From assembly GCA_963969495.1 (NCBI GenBank), contig OZ018326.1, positions 179,159,497-179,223,496 of the forward strand: DNA of 64,000 nt, written 5' to 3'. Position 1 is the first letter of the stretch, and each line of letters starts with the position of its first letter. The notes under the pieces were generated by a model, which saw only the letters and a program-made list of their open reading frames with translations, was not told the origin of the DNA and did no database searches. The stretch comes from Ceratothoa steindachneri (taxonomy: Eukaryota; Arthropoda; Malacostraca; Isopoda; Cymothoidae). The position numbers and the translations under genes are program-made. Below, in pieces: positions 22,590 through 34,395 of the stretch.

Positions 22590-23047
22590 TGATTTAAGCT
22601 GGGCTGTTACTGGTCACAGCTTCCCTGCCTAGTTGGCTGCCAGGCTAACTGAAAGGTCTCGGGCTAGGTTACTAGTCATGGCAAGATTTTCCTTGAATGC
22701 CTGGGCTAAGAGTCTGGCTGCTCGGTATGGCCTAGTACGGCCCCGACCTTGGCTTTCCTCCTCCTGTCACTCTTGGTGAGAAACCAGTGAGAAATCACTG
22801 TGACTGCGGGCCGTAAGCTGCGCTACGTTTGGGACCGTCTAGCCTATGGGGAAACCCTTTCGGCTAGTGTGGCAGGCGAATGGGGAGGTCTGCTAGGGAG
22901 AGGCTGGAAAGACTTGCGGGGTAGGCGAATGCGGCCGGCGCGTGACCCAGCACTAAAACTTTCCCTCTCATTTTAGTGGTCAAAAGCATCGAAGATATTA
23001 GCGCGCGCCTAGTCAGCTGACAAAAGCACAAAAGTAAATAGAGAAAA

Positions 23048-24357
23048 ATGGCTGGTGCCCAGCAATTAAAAACTGAATGTCCCAGGTGCGGAGGCATTCG
23101 TTTGTGTATAGATTTTAAAGAGGAAAACTTTAAGAACATCACTCGTCAGAACGTCTGCAAGTTCTGCAAAATAGAATTGGTAATAGAGAGGAAAAAAAGG
23201 GAAGCGGAAGAACGTCGTGAGAAATCAACTTGGTCAATTCGAAGAAAACTGTATTGTAGAATTGACTAACCTGAGGAACAGGGGGGCCAACTTCAAGAGG
23301 TAGTTGACGAATTCAGGAGACGTGTCATCTCCAGTTCACCTCCAGGGAATTGGAACGAGACTAGAGGAACTGTTGTGGTGGACAGTAATGCTGCAGACAC
23401 AATGCAAGAGAGCAGTACCGCCCAATCCGGACAGGGAGCTCGCGGAAAAGACCAGGGTAGAGCTAAAAAAAGGGATAGAAGAACAGAGACAAGTTATGCT
23501 GCCGTCGTTAGATCCACGGCAACCCTCGAGACGGCAGGAACTCCTGTGTCGGGCGCAGCTTGAACAAACCCAGAGAATATCGACGAGAACGATAACACTG
23601 GGGCTGCAGGTGCTCCCATTGAAGCTGCTGCAGTAAATCTTTGGACCAATTCAAATAAAAAGAAACGAAGAAAAAAGAAGAAAAGGCAGGTAGTAGCTGT
23701 GATGAAAGCACCAGTGAGCAAAGTGAGCCGACCGAGACTAGCACATCGGCACCGGCAGTGAAGGGTTCACCTGAGGTTAGGGGTGCGAGCTCGAACGAAG
23801 GAGAGTTTCAGGAAGTAAGAAAGAAAAAGAAAAGTGGTAAGAAGAAGCAGAGGATGATCTCCCTTGCCGCAGAAGACCCTTTGAGGGCCTTAAATCGCTT
23901 TGCCGTCCTGTCGGGCGAGGGCGCGCAATGCGTAGTGGTGGGAGACTCGCAGCTGCGAGGCCTTCATTACCATCTGGGTGGGGGAAAGTGCCACAGATTC
24001 GAAGTACGATGTCTTCCCGGGAGGGATAACGAGGCGCTACAAGACGAAGACAGGAATGTACGGAATTCCTCCAGGAGCCAAGCGGCAAGTCGACGGGTAA
24101 CATCAAGCAGGAGACTCAAGACGAACCGCGAGCGCAATTCAACGCGAGACATTCTACTGCAAGAGGCCCTGCTGCACAGCAACCAGAGAGTAATGGAAGC
24201 CCTGCCGATGGCAAAGAACCGGTCTCAGGTGGAGAAGATACAGGCAACTCGGAGGAAGATCATGGTGATACGTCCCTTTCTCACAACAACACTCCATCGG
24301 AGTCGTCGGGAAACGCCTTAGAGCAGGGAGCGTGCGGACTAGCCAGCGTTCCCTAAA
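23048..24357 (+). pseudogene. CR1-gamma ORF1 (Cys finger, basic linker, truncated esterase)
   Basis: ATG at 23048. The N-terminus has a Cys-rich finger: CPRCGG, then 30-odd residues later CKFCKIE. The chain then shifts frame near 23265 and runs through Lys/Arg/Ser-rich sequence with KKKKSGKKKQR near 23820-23850. An esterase-like start follows: VVVGDSQLRG, with GDSQ at 23941-23952 and CLPGRDNEAL. After that the usual GND and DxxH blocks of SGNH hydrolases are absent, so the domain is cut by deletion. CR1-group ORF1 proteins often carry such a domain and are thought to act in the RNP particle; the biochemical role is not settled. Confidence 0.75.
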
Positions 24358-24377
24358 AGTTTTATTTTTTAACGTGA

Positions 24378-26735
24378 GGTCGAAATGGAACAAAGTGGGA
24401 CGAACTTGTGGCTGTATTGGCCTCCGATAACCGAATAGATATAATAGCGATCGTGGAAACGTGGCTCTATACTGACAAGTGAGTTTGCGATCCCCGGCTT
24501 TACAATGTTCCACCGTGATCGACCTTGTCGAGATGGCGGCGGAGATTTGGTAAACGTCCGGAACTGTTTCCTCGCTGTCGAATGCAATGTAAGATCTGGT
24601 TAGGAGATTTTAGGGCTAGACATAGATTGTACTAGCTCCTCTTATCAAGTAGTGGTGGTTTACAGGCCGCAAAGACAGTCAGAAGAGTTAGACTTAAGCC
24701 TGTACGCAAAGCTCACCGACCTGATGAATAGTCGCACGAGTTTGGTCATTGGTGACTTCAACTGCCGTATAACTGACTGGAGGAACTGGACAGGCGATGT
24801 TGGAGGGAGAAGGTTGATCGAGTTCGCTCAGGATAACTTTCTGACACAATGGGTAGATGAGCCAACGAGGGTTGAGAACATGTTAGATTTGGAGTTTACC
24901 TCCGAGGACGACATGGTATCCGGACTCAACGTGGGAGAGTGTCTGGGTGGAAGCGATCACCGCACAGTCACGTTTTCCGTCTACATTCTATGTGAGAGAC
25001 TCTCTCCCGTCGCTATCTTTAAACCCTACTTCCGACGCACGAAATTTGTGGGTTTTCGGGATGCGATAGCTCGGTTTAGGCCCGCAACAGGAGAAGGAGC
25101 CTCGGACAAATGGTTGGAGTTTATAGAAAAATTTATGACCAAACAGTCTGCCTTTGTCCCCAGCAGAAGGGGAAACGGCAAGCCTCTCCAACCGAGATGG
25201 TTCAATCGAGGCGTGGCTGCAGTGATAAGAAGCAGGAAAACTGCCTACAATAACTGTAAAGCCAACCGTAATGAAGAAAGGCTTCCTTAATACAGGGAAA
25301 AGTGTAGGCAGGTTAAAGCACTGATACGCAGAGGTAAGCGCAGCGAAGAAGTTCGGGTTGCCTCCCTCTGTAAAGAAACCCCGAAAGAATTCTTTCTGCA
25401 TGTCAATAGCCACAAGCCAATTCGCCATAGCATAGGACCGCTGATAGATGACAATGGCGTGTTACGGAAGTCAGAACCAGCCATAGCCTACGTGTTAAAC
25501 GGCTAATTCGCCTCCGCATTTACGAAGGAAGTTGACGGTCCAGCTCCGAGGCCGGGGATCCATCTCGAAGAAGGCGAAAACCTATGCGAAATAGTCTTAG
25601 AAAGAAACGAAGTAGTAGGCAGACTAGGAAACGGTAACCCGTATAAGTCTCCAGGTCTAGATGGCTTTCTTCCTAGAGTCCTCACCACCATTTTCAACAA
25701 ATCTTTGGAAACTGGAGAGATGCCAGGAGACTAGAGAATAGCAGACGTAACTCCCATCTATAAGAAGGGGGCTGCGAAAGCCCTGGTAATTACCGGCCTA
25801 TTAGTCTGACATCCATCGTAGGCAAACTACTCAAGGGAATATTTGCAGACCGTATAGTGCAGCACTTAGAGTCGCACAACCTGATCTTAATTCCCAACAC
25901 GGATTTCGCAAGAACTGGTCATGTCTCACTAATCTACTAGAATTTTTACACGGTATTTTGAGTATGACCGTAGTCGAGCTGTGGATATCTTATACCTGGA
26001 CATTCAAAAAGCCTTCGATAAGGAAAGACACTGCAGGTTGATAAATAAAGGCCTCACACTTTGCATTACCGGTAAGCTAGCCGAATGGATAGAAAACTGG
26101 CTCTCGGGACGGAGGCAACGAGTAAAGATCGATGGGATAGCCTCGGAATAGACGCCAGGCAGTAGCGGGGTGCCCCAGGGCTCAGTGCTTGGGCTTCTAT
26201 TGTTCATTGTCTACATCAATGATATAGACGAAGGGCTAATATGCTCGATAACCAAGTTCGCTGACGATAGCAAGCCAGGAAGTAGTGTGAGCTCGCGAGA
26301 AGGAGTGGAACGCCTGCAAAATAGCCTTCTTAGGATAGGCGAGTGGTCAGAAAGGTGGCAGATGCCATGTAACCTTAACAAGTGCAAGGTAATGCACATC
26401 GGCCACGCTAACCCTCGGGAAAACTACTCCTTGCTAGGTAAACAACTAGATACCACTGACCTTCAGAAAGATTTAGGCGTGCAATCAGTAGTGATCTAAA
26501 GTTTTCCAAGCAGTGCCTCCAGGTGGAAAAGAGGACCCAGCGAATGCTGTGGTACATAAAGAGGCATTTTCGCTTCCGAAATAAGCAGATTGTTCTCGCT
26601 TTGTACAACTCTGTAGTCCGGTCACACCTTGAATACGCCGTACAATTCTGGTCCCCAACCCTGAGGAAGGATATTGAACGGCTGGAAAGGGTACAGGCCA
26701 GAGCCTTATAATTGATCCCCTCCTTTAGACATCGA
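24378..26735 (+). pseudogene. CR1-gamma ORF2 (endonuclease-reverse transcriptase)
   Basis: A broken endonuclease start (VETWLYTDK near 24460, DGGGDLV near 24535) leads into a 212-codon frame at 24652-25290. This has VVYRPQRQSEE, GDFN at 24751-24762, QWVDEPTRVENMLDLEFTSE and GGSDHRTVTFSV. The finger region has KETPKEFFLHVNSHKPI (about 25374-25425) and KSPGLDGFLPRVL (25645-25683). The RT has YLDIQKAFDK, IENWLSGRRQRVKIDG, GVPQGSVLGLLLFIVYIND, FADD at 26257-26268 and LNKCKVMHIGHANPRE. Its 3' part ends in the thumb. At least eight stops or frameshifts. Confidence 0.85.
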
Positions 26736-26738
26736 ATC

Positions 26739-27912
26739 CGTTAACTTAGAAAAAGACCTGGGAATTTTAATCTCGAAGGACCTTAAAGCATCGAAGCAAT
26801 GCGCAGAAGCTTGAAAAAAAAGCAAACCGAATGCTAGGATATATTGCTCTGAATTTTATTTTCAAATCGAAAGATATAATCCTGCCACTATACAAATCGC
26901 TTGTGTGACCACACCTCGAATACGCGATTCAATTTTGGTGTCCCTCCCTAAACAAGAATATAGCGCAGTTAGAAAGAGTGCAACGTCGAGCTACGAAACT
27001 AGTTCCTCGAATCAGAAACAAACCTCACGAAGATAGACTCCGCTCATTAAACCTACTATCACGTGAAAGTGGACGATTACGTGGACAATTGATCGAGGTA
27101 TTCAAAATCTTAAAATAATTTAATAATATTGATTAGAGACTATTGTTCGAGATGGACGAAAGGGCTAACACGCGCCAAAATAATTTAAAATTAGTGAACA
27201 AGCGATTTAATTCCACTATAGCTCAAAATTACCTTCCCTTTAAAATAACGCAAACGTGGAATAGCCTGCCCAACCGTGTAGTAGAAAGCACGTCAGTTAA
27301 TATGTTCAAAACCCGACTTGATGAGTACTTCAATAGCGTAAATATAACGTAGTAGGAGCACCGATTAAAACGTAATAAATTATAAGGAGTTAAGGATTAA
27401 AATGAAATGATGAATAAAAAGATGCCAGCGACGCCTCCCTGCATGGAGTAAATGTGAATTCCCATTTTCTTTTTCTGTCTGTCCTATAAGTATGTTATTT
27501 TCATCACTAGCGGGCCAAGCCTGCGGGAGAAGAAGCGTGTTCGTGTATTTTAGGGATAGCTGAACCTACATGTCAAGGGTACACATGTAGATAAGTGTGT
27601 ACCGTAGAATTGAAATAATTAGAAGAGGCATGTAAAGAAAGGTCAAATGCTACACATGTATATAAGTGTGTAGAGTAGAATAGAAATAGTTTTAAAATCA
27701 TGTAAAAAATATATATACAAAGGGTACACATGTAGATAAGTGTGTACCGTAGAGTTGAAATTGTTAAAAAAATATCAAAAAAACAGCATGTAATAAAAAG
27801 AAGCATGATACACTAACGTTAGAATGTGGTAGTTAATATCTTCTGTAAGCGGACTGGCCATGAGCGGAACTTAGGGTCTTTGCTGGTCTGTGATTCTGTA
27901 GTTCTGTAGTTC
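26739..27912 (+). mobile_element. CR1-delta LINE, 3' part (copy D2)
   Basis: Starts in the RT C-terminal part (NLEKDLGILISKDLK), runs through SLVxPHLEYAIQFWCPSL and RATKLVPRIRN, and ends ITQTWNSLPNRVVESTSVNM with a stop at about 27351. The 3'UTR (27352-27912) is shared with copy D1, including three hairpin repeats and the TTCTGTAG tail. CR1-alpha copy E begins directly after that tail. Confidence 0.87.
27575..27790 (+). repeat. Three tandem hairpin units in CR1-delta 3'UTR (copy D2)
   Basis: Same three-unit array as at 16990-17175, each starting TACACATGTAGATAAGTGTGTA-like and spaced 60-80 bp. Long minus-strand Tyr/Thr/Cys-rich frames here are shadows. Confidence 0.85.
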
Positions 27913-29032
27913 ACCCTCGGTCGGACGAACAGCAGCACATGGAACGTGCCTTCTGAAAGACTTCGAAACGTATCCGATAGATAGGCGGGAGCGACTCACG
28001 TGGAGAAAACTCACCAAGCCCCTTTTTTACTATTGATTGGTCGCAAAGTTTTGAGAGAGAGAAAGTGTTCAAAATGACAGTGAAAAAAGGTCAAGCTGCA
28101 CTCAAATACACATGTGCGATATGCCAGAAGAACAAGTGGTGCGTGGACTTCCCGGAGGGCTGCTTTTCGAAATGCCACCCGGGAAGTATATGCACCGACT
28201 GCATCCTTAAAGGAGAGGTCCGAGAGTTAGTAGCATAAAGCAATGAACTCAAAAATCTCTTCAGAACATCTGAGGAAGTATCTAGGGCACTGGAAACTAA
28301 ATTACAGACCCTAGAAACGGATTACGCGCTTCAGATTCGGCGTCTCGAGGAGAGAATCCAAGAGCTAGCTTCTAAACTAGAGGCCCAGTCAGCTCAAGCT
28401 CGAGATGAAACTCCCACTAACTTAGGTGGTTTCGCTGATGAGAATCCAACTCAAGGAGCTGAAACTGCATTAGCAGTGCCACTTCAGCCATGCGGAGAAA
28501 CTAAGAAGAGAAAGAAAAAGAAAAATAAGAAGAAAAACAACACCTTAATGCAGCTCACCCCAGTGTAGAGGATTCCAGCGTTACTGGTAGGCAAGGGAAA
28601 GTGGAAAGAGCAGAAGAGAAAAGACAAACAGAAGAAAAGACAAATGAAAAGCGAAAAAAAGGGAAGAAGAAAAATAAAAAAAGCGAAATGCGGAGACGAA
28701 AGAGAAAAGAGACAAATGTGCGAGGGTCAACCTTATTCGGGACTCTCAAGCACGGGCTCTGCAACCCCTGCTAGTAGCACGCCTTCGCACGAGTGTGAAG
28801 GTGAGTTGCCTACCAGGAAGGGGAAATCAGCAGATCAGAGAAGAGACGGAGAAATCTCAGATTTCTGAGAACTCAGTCATTGCCCAAATGGTAAGTGGCA
28901 ACGACGTCTACCTCAGAGGAGGCAGGATAGGCCCCACAGTAAAGATTCTCAACACGATCATGGGTGATGTGGACGACTGTGGGCTGAAAACACGCAGACG
29001 TGTAGTGATCGGGATGCTCCCAAGAGGAGCTA
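27913..29032 (+). mobile_element. CR1-alpha host element, segment 1 of 3 (copy E)
   Basis: Begins in the 5'UTR at CTCGGTCGGACGAACAGC, a sequence also present near the 5' side of copy H (minus, about 35785-35805). It carries ORF1 from ATG 28076 and breaks inside the esterase domain at about 29032, where minus-strand copy F begins. The missing next codons resume at 30218, so segments E, G (30218-31529) and I (36551-38137) are one original insertion. Confidence 0.85.
28076..29032 (+). pseudogene. CR1-alpha ORF1 of copy E, first part
   Basis: ATG at 28076. The N-terminal finger is ALKYTC, ICQKNKWCVDFPEGCFSK, then CHPGSICTDC; eight cysteines suggest a zinc-binding fold. A coiled-coil-like stretch (LETKLQTLETDYALQIRRLE) is followed by a Lys-rich linker near 28500-28680. 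The esterase-like domain starts with RDSQ at 28738-28749, where intact relatives have GDSQ, so the glycine is lost. CLPGRGNQQI follows and GND is kept at 28897-28905. There is a stop in the linker at about 28238 and others later. The last codons (TRRRVVIGMLPRG) match copy H just before the break. Confidence 0.8.
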
Positions 29033-30217
29033 CAAGGAGCTACAAGGGTAATAAGTAACCTGAAAGACCTTACGGTCCATACAAGGAGGGTACTTTGGCG
29101 CAATCTTTGAAGGTGTCCGTTGGCAACATCGAAGATAACTCGTGAGGATCTTAACGGCGATTTCGCAAGACTCTATCTAGTCTCAACTTAAACTGGTCAA
29201 CAGATTCACTGTTGAAAACTTCCGTCGGAAGTGCGTTCCAACTACCGCAGATACTGTAAGTGAAGAATTTCCCATACAGATCACGGTGGTATCGCTTCAG
29301 TTCATTTTAAAGCCGTGATTTCTTGTTCTTCCCTCGCTGAGCTGGAAAATATCCCCGTAGTCCAGTCTATCGAAGCCTCGAAGTATTTTAAATACTTTAA
29401 TAAGCTGACCACGTAGTCTCCAGGTCTCCATCGAGAACATATCTAATTCCCTTAATCTATCTTCATAACCTTTATGTCTGATAGAGGGAATCAGTTTGGT
29501 TGCCCTGGCTTGCACGCGTTCTAATCTCGCGATGTCTTTTCGGAATGAAGTACTCCAAAATTGTACGGCATACTCCAGGTGCGGCCAAACAAGGGAGTTG
29601 TACAGACAAAGTACTATCTCCCTGTTACGGTATACAAACTGGCGCTTTATGTAGCCTAACATCCTTTGGGATTTCTTCTCCACCTCAATACACTTTTTCG
29701 AGAACTTGAGGTCACTCTTGATAGTTACACCCAAGTCCTTCTTATTGTCGGTGGATTCAAGAGCAGTGCCCTTAAGAATATACTGAGATTGGGGGTTTCT
29801 GTGGCCGATATGCATCACTTTGCATTTGTTTACGTTGAAAGGCATTTGCCACGTATCAGACCACTCCCCAATCTTCCGAAGATCTTCCTGCAGGCTTTCA
29901 GTATTTCCATCCTTTGCAACGTTCATACCAAGCCTGATATCGTCGGCAAATTTGGAAATCTTGGCAACCATGTGACCGTCCATGTCGTTGACGTAGATGA
30001 TGAATAGTAGTGGTCCCAGCACAGAACCTTGAGGCACCCCGCTAGTAACGGGCACCCACTCAGAAGCCTGTCCATTCATCACCACCCGTTGCCGTCTGCA
30101 ACTTAGCCAGTTCTCGATTCAACCGGATACTTTTCCGTCTATGCCCAGCGATCGCACTTTCCGGAGAAGGCGGCGGTGTGGTACCTTATCAAAAACTTTC
30201 TAAAAGTCTAAGTACAC
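29033..30217 (-). mobile_element. CR1-alpha LINE copy F, 5'-truncated, inserted into E/G
   Basis: Minus-strand insertion. Its 3' end at the left has the tail AGCTACAAGG twice and a degraded GNRA hairpin near 29060-29100. A 262-codon frame at 29297-30085 is one of the longest intact RT pieces in the window: SGVPQGSVLGPLLFIIYVND, FADD at 29939-29950, FNVNKCKVMHIGHRNPQ, PHLEYAVQFWS and RATKLIPSIRHKG. The 5' break falls at the start of the RT (YLDFxKVFDKVPH) and shows ACC microhomology with the target (GTACACC/CGAACC), as often seen at 5'-truncated LINE ends. Confidence 0.88.
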
Positions 30218-31529
30218 CCGAACCACTCACTCGAGGAACGTCGCTCTTAATCGAACTCCTTGGAGATTTGTGTACGGCGGAGGGGGTCTTTTCGTGGTTC
30301 CTTACCGCATCATCTCTGGTAGAAAGGATCTCTGCCAAAGGGATAGAGTATATCTTTCCTTTAAAGGAAAGGCTGTACTCTGTAACATGATACAGGATGT
30401 CGTGGAACGGACCCTGAGGGGTGTCAGGCCCAGAATGAAGGCTGAATTACGCCAGTACACCCTTGGCACTCCTAGAACGACCTTCTCGGAGGTCGCAAAG
30501 AAAAGAGCCACCAAATCAATAAAAAAACTGAAAAACGGAATAGAGTAGGGAGTCCTACATTCGGGGACTCCCTCAAAGTTCTTATGTTTAATGTAAGGTC
30601 AATAAGAAACAAGTTTCTTGAAATTTGTAGCCTCGTAGCGGCGGAAGAACCTAAAATGATGGCCATAACAGGGTCGTGGGTAAAAACCTCAAATCGAGAA
30701 TTTGAAGGTGATTGACGATTCTCGATTAACAAATCCTCCAAAAAGATAGGCCAGACAGAGAGGGTGTCAGTGTGATGTTGTATGTCAAGGATACTCTCAA
30801 CTCGACGGATTGCAAAATCGTATCCGACCATGAACTACAAGGTGTTGACCTAGAGATAGGTCCTGCCAAATACAGGACTCTGGTGCTTCATAGACATCCT
30901 CCTCAACTCGTTGTAAAGGACAGAGATCTGTACCAGCTACTAGGATAACTTGTCAAAGACAAAGTGTGTATCGTCATGGGGGGATTTCAACATACAAGTT
31001 GACTGGGAAACCAGAGAACCCTGTGGCGAGAACGCACTACTCATGGAGTTCGCGAACAACGAGTTCATGACTCACTGGGTGAGAGAGCCGACGAGAGGCA
31101 ATAATACCCTCGACTTGGTTTTCACCTCTGAGGATGACATCTTTGAGTATCTCTCTGAGGCGAAGAGCTTGGTGGCAGTGATCAGCTACTAGTTAGATTT
31201 ATAGTCAAGATCCCTAAGGTACAGTCTGCGAATAGTGAATCGAGAAAACTTGATTTAAGAAGAGCAGACATTGCAGATCTTCATGCTGGATAGACTTATG
31301 AGAGGCTAGAAGTGTGCAAGGATGTTGAAGATTCCTGGAATAGATTCTAAACTACCTTCATGAGTCTTCAATCACGATAAATACGTTTGAAAAGCCTACG
31401 TTGGTCTTTTGTTCAACCAAAGTGGTTTAATCGAGAAATTGGTCAACTGCTGAGGGAGAAAATAACGGTGTACCGGCAGTCAAAGATTTCTGGAGACTTT
31501 GACGAGTGCCGTAGGCTAGCTAGGAGAGT
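30218..31529 (+). mobile_element. CR1-alpha host element, segment 2 of 3 (copy G)
   Basis: Resumes ORF1 where copy E stopped and runs through the ORF1 C-terminus (RDRVYLSFKGK at about 30330-30365, then MIQDVVERT). In intact relatives the last catalytic position reads DxVH; here His is Tyr. ORF1 ends about 30548. ORF2 begins near 30590 (MFNVRSIRNKF) with an endonuclease at 30590-31350. GDFN sits in a six-G run near 30977-30992, giving a frameshift shared with copy H. HWVREPTRGNNTLDLVFTSEDD is at about 31072-31138. It ends in FDECRRLARRV at 31529, where copy H is inserted. Confidence 0.85.
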
Positions 31530-31619
31530 AACAACAAGGAAAGAAGATACCCTAGGAGATCTTACGGTCCATTCAAGGAGGGTACCTTTGGACTAGCAAT
31601 CGAGCGGGCACATGGCTGC

Positions 31620-34353
31620 TTAATTGTTTTGCGTCCCTAAACGGCCACTTTTCAAGACCTTGTCTAGTCTTGACTTGAACTGGTCAACAGATTCACTGTT
31701 GACAACTTCCACTGGAAGTGCGTTCCACATACCGCAGATACTGTAAGCGAAAAAAATTCCACACAGATTGCGGTTGTAACGCTTCAGTTCAAGTTTGAAG
31801 CCGTGATTGCGCGTTCTGTTCTCACTTAGTGTGAAAATATCCCGGTAGTCAACATTGTCGAACCCTCGAAGTATTTTGAAAACTTCGATGAGCTGACCAC
31901 GCAGTCTACGGGTTTCCAACGAGAACAGATCTAAGTCCCTTAGTCTATTCTCATAACTTTTATGTCGGATAGAGGGAATCAGCTTGGTTGCCCTGGCTTG
32001 TACGCGTTCCAATCTCGCGATGTCCTTTCAAAATGAAGGTCTCCAAAATTGTACGGCATACTCCAGGTGCGGCCAAACGAAGGAGTTGTACAGACAAAGT
32101 ACAATCTCCTGGTTTCGATAACCAAAATGGCGCTTAATATAGCCTAGCATCCTTTGGGCCTTTTTGTCCGCCTCAATGCACTGTTTTTGAGAACTTGAGG
32201 TCACTAGGGATTGTTACACCCAAGTCCTTCTCAGTGTCACTTGACTCAAGAGCAGTGGCCTTAAGGATATACTGAGATTGGGGGTTTCTGTGGCTGATAT
32301 GCATCACTTTGCATTTGTTCACGAAAAAGGCATTTGCCACGTGTCCGACCACTCCCCAATCTTCCGAAGATCTTCGTGCAGGCGGGCAGTATTTCCATCA
32401 TTTGCAACGTTCATACCAAGCTTGGTATCGTTGGCAAATTTGGAAATCTTGGCAACCATGTCATCGTCCATGTCTTTGACGTAGATGATGAATAGTAGTC
32501 GCCCAAGGACAGAACCTTGAGGCAACCCGCTAGTAACGGGCACCCACTCAGAAGCCTGTCCATTCACCACCACCCGTTGCCGTCTGCCACTTAGCCAGTT
32601 CTCGATCCAGCCGGCTACTTTTCCGTCTATGCCCAGCACTCGCACTTTCCGGAGAAGGTGGCGGTATGGTACCTTATCAAAGGCTTTATGAAAGTCTAAG
32701 TACACCACATCCACCGCCTTGTCCCGATCGTGCTCACTGAAAACGAAGTGGAAGAATTCCAAAAGGTTCGTCAGGCATGACCGTTGCCTTCGGAAGGCGT
32801 GCTGGGAACTTCACAGTAGCAGGTTCGACTCTAAATACGACGTCATTTTGACCACTATTATGCTTTCCAGGAGTTTACCGACTATCGAAGTCAGACTGGT
32901 AGGTCGGTAGTTCGACTGTTGGCTACGGTCTCCTTTCTTGAAGATAGAAGTTAACTCCGCTTTACGCTACTCTCTAGGAACGCATTCGGTCCATATTGAC
33001 ATGTTGAAGATTGCGCTCAGGTGTCGTGACACTTGATCGCGCACTTCTTTCAACACTTTAGGTAGAAACACATCCGGGCCAGGTGACTTATTCGTCATGA
33101 GGTTGGTGATCTTTTCTATTTCTCCTTCGGTGAAGTCCATTGCTTCCAACTTTTCCCCCGAGTAGGAATCCGTTGGCTTGGGGATGGGACCACACTCTTC
33201 AGTAAACACTGAAGAGAAGTAGTCGTTCGGAGGTTAACATTTTCTGCATCTGAATGCTTTAATGCCCCCTCCTCATTTCTCGAAGGGCCAATCGTTCGAC
33301 CGATTGGTTTACCGCTGTTCCCATATCCGAAAAACTCCTTGTGATTATCTTTACAGATTCTTGCCACTTGGAGTTCCTCAGACTGCTTGGCCGCCCTTAT
33401 GCTGGACTTCACTCTCCTGGCTAGCCTCCGGTATTTGTCAAAGTCACCCGAGATCTTCGATTGCCGGTACACAGTTCTTCTTATCCCTAAGAAGTTGGCC
33501 GATTTCTCGATTAAACCACTTTGGTTGAACAGAAGACCGACGGGGACATTTCAGAGGGATGGAACGCGATTGAAGACTCATGAATGTGGTTTTGAAACTG
33601 TTCCACGTGTCTTCAACAACATCGCACACTTCTAGCCTCACGTCAGTCAGTCCAGCAAGAAGACCTGCAAAGTCTGCTCTTTTCAAATCGAGTTTCCTCG
33701 ATTTACTAGTTGCAGGCCTTGCCTTCGGGACTTTGACTACAAATCTAATTAGTAGGTGGTCACTGCCACCGAGCTCTTCGCCAACAGAAAGGTCCTCAAC
33801 GATGTCATCCTCAGAGGTGAAAACCAAGTCGAGGATTTCGTCTCCTCTCGTTGGCTCTCTCACCCATTGAGTGAGGAACTCGTTGTTCGCGAACTCCAGG
33901 AGTAGTGCGTTCTCGCCACAGGGTTCTCTTGTTTACCAGTCAACTTGTATGTTGAAATCCCCCCATGACGATACACACTTTGTCTCCGACAAGTTCTCCT
34001 AGTAGCTGATACAGATCTCTGTCCTTTTCAACGAGTTGGGCAAGAGGTCTATAAAGCACCAGGGTCGTGTATTTTCCAGGACCTATCTCTAGGTCAACAC
34101 CTAGTAGTTCATGGTCGGATACGATTTTGCAATCCGTCGAGTTGAGAGTATCCTTGACATACAACATCACACCGCCACCCTCTCTGTCTGGCCTATCTTT
34201 CAGGAAGAGCTGGTAACCGGTTATCATGAATTCACCTTCAAAATCTCGGCTTGAGGTTTTTAGCCATGACTCCATTATGGCCACCATCTCAGGTTTTTCT
34301 GTTGCTACGAGGCCACTAAGTTTCTTGAAACTTGTTTCTGATAGACCTCGCAT
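31620..34353 (-). pseudogene. CR1-alpha ORF2 of copy H (endonuclease-RT)
   Basis: About 910 codons in pieces. Endonuclease 34353-33444: VAIMESWLKTSSRDF, REGGGVMLYVKDT, SDHELLGVDLEIG, then a six-G run at about 33959-33966 that shifts GDFN out of frame, QWVREPTRGDEILDLVFTSE and GGSDHLLIRFVVKVP. Finger and RT 33472-32319: FGYGNSGKPIGRTI, SPGPDVFLPKVLKEV, VVYLDFHKAFDKVPYRHLL, TSGLPQGSVLGRLLFIIYV, and the active-site box at 32427-32438, which reads FAND; the second catalytic Asp is Asn. Thumb and C-terminus 32012-31620: RATKLIPSIRHKS and WNALPVEVV. Even if frames were ignored the FAND change would probably abolish polymerase activity. Confidence 0.88.
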
Positions 34354-34395
34354 TAAACAGAATAAATTTGAGGGAGTCCCTGAATGTAGGACTCC

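Larger units (their letters stand above)
22590..26738 (+). mobile_element. CR1-gamma LINE copy C (5'UTR, ORF1, ORF2)
   Basis: Begins right after the (CT)n tail of copy B. The 5' untranslated part (22590-23047) shares GTTGGCTGCCAGGCTAACTG with the 5'UTR of copy H, so this copy is close to full length at its 5' end. ORF1 and ORF2 follow. The 3' end is lost: ORF2 stops at the thumb (RVQARAL, about 26710) and CR1-delta copy D2 takes over at about 26739. This family is more GC-rich than CR1-beta. Confidence 0.85.
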
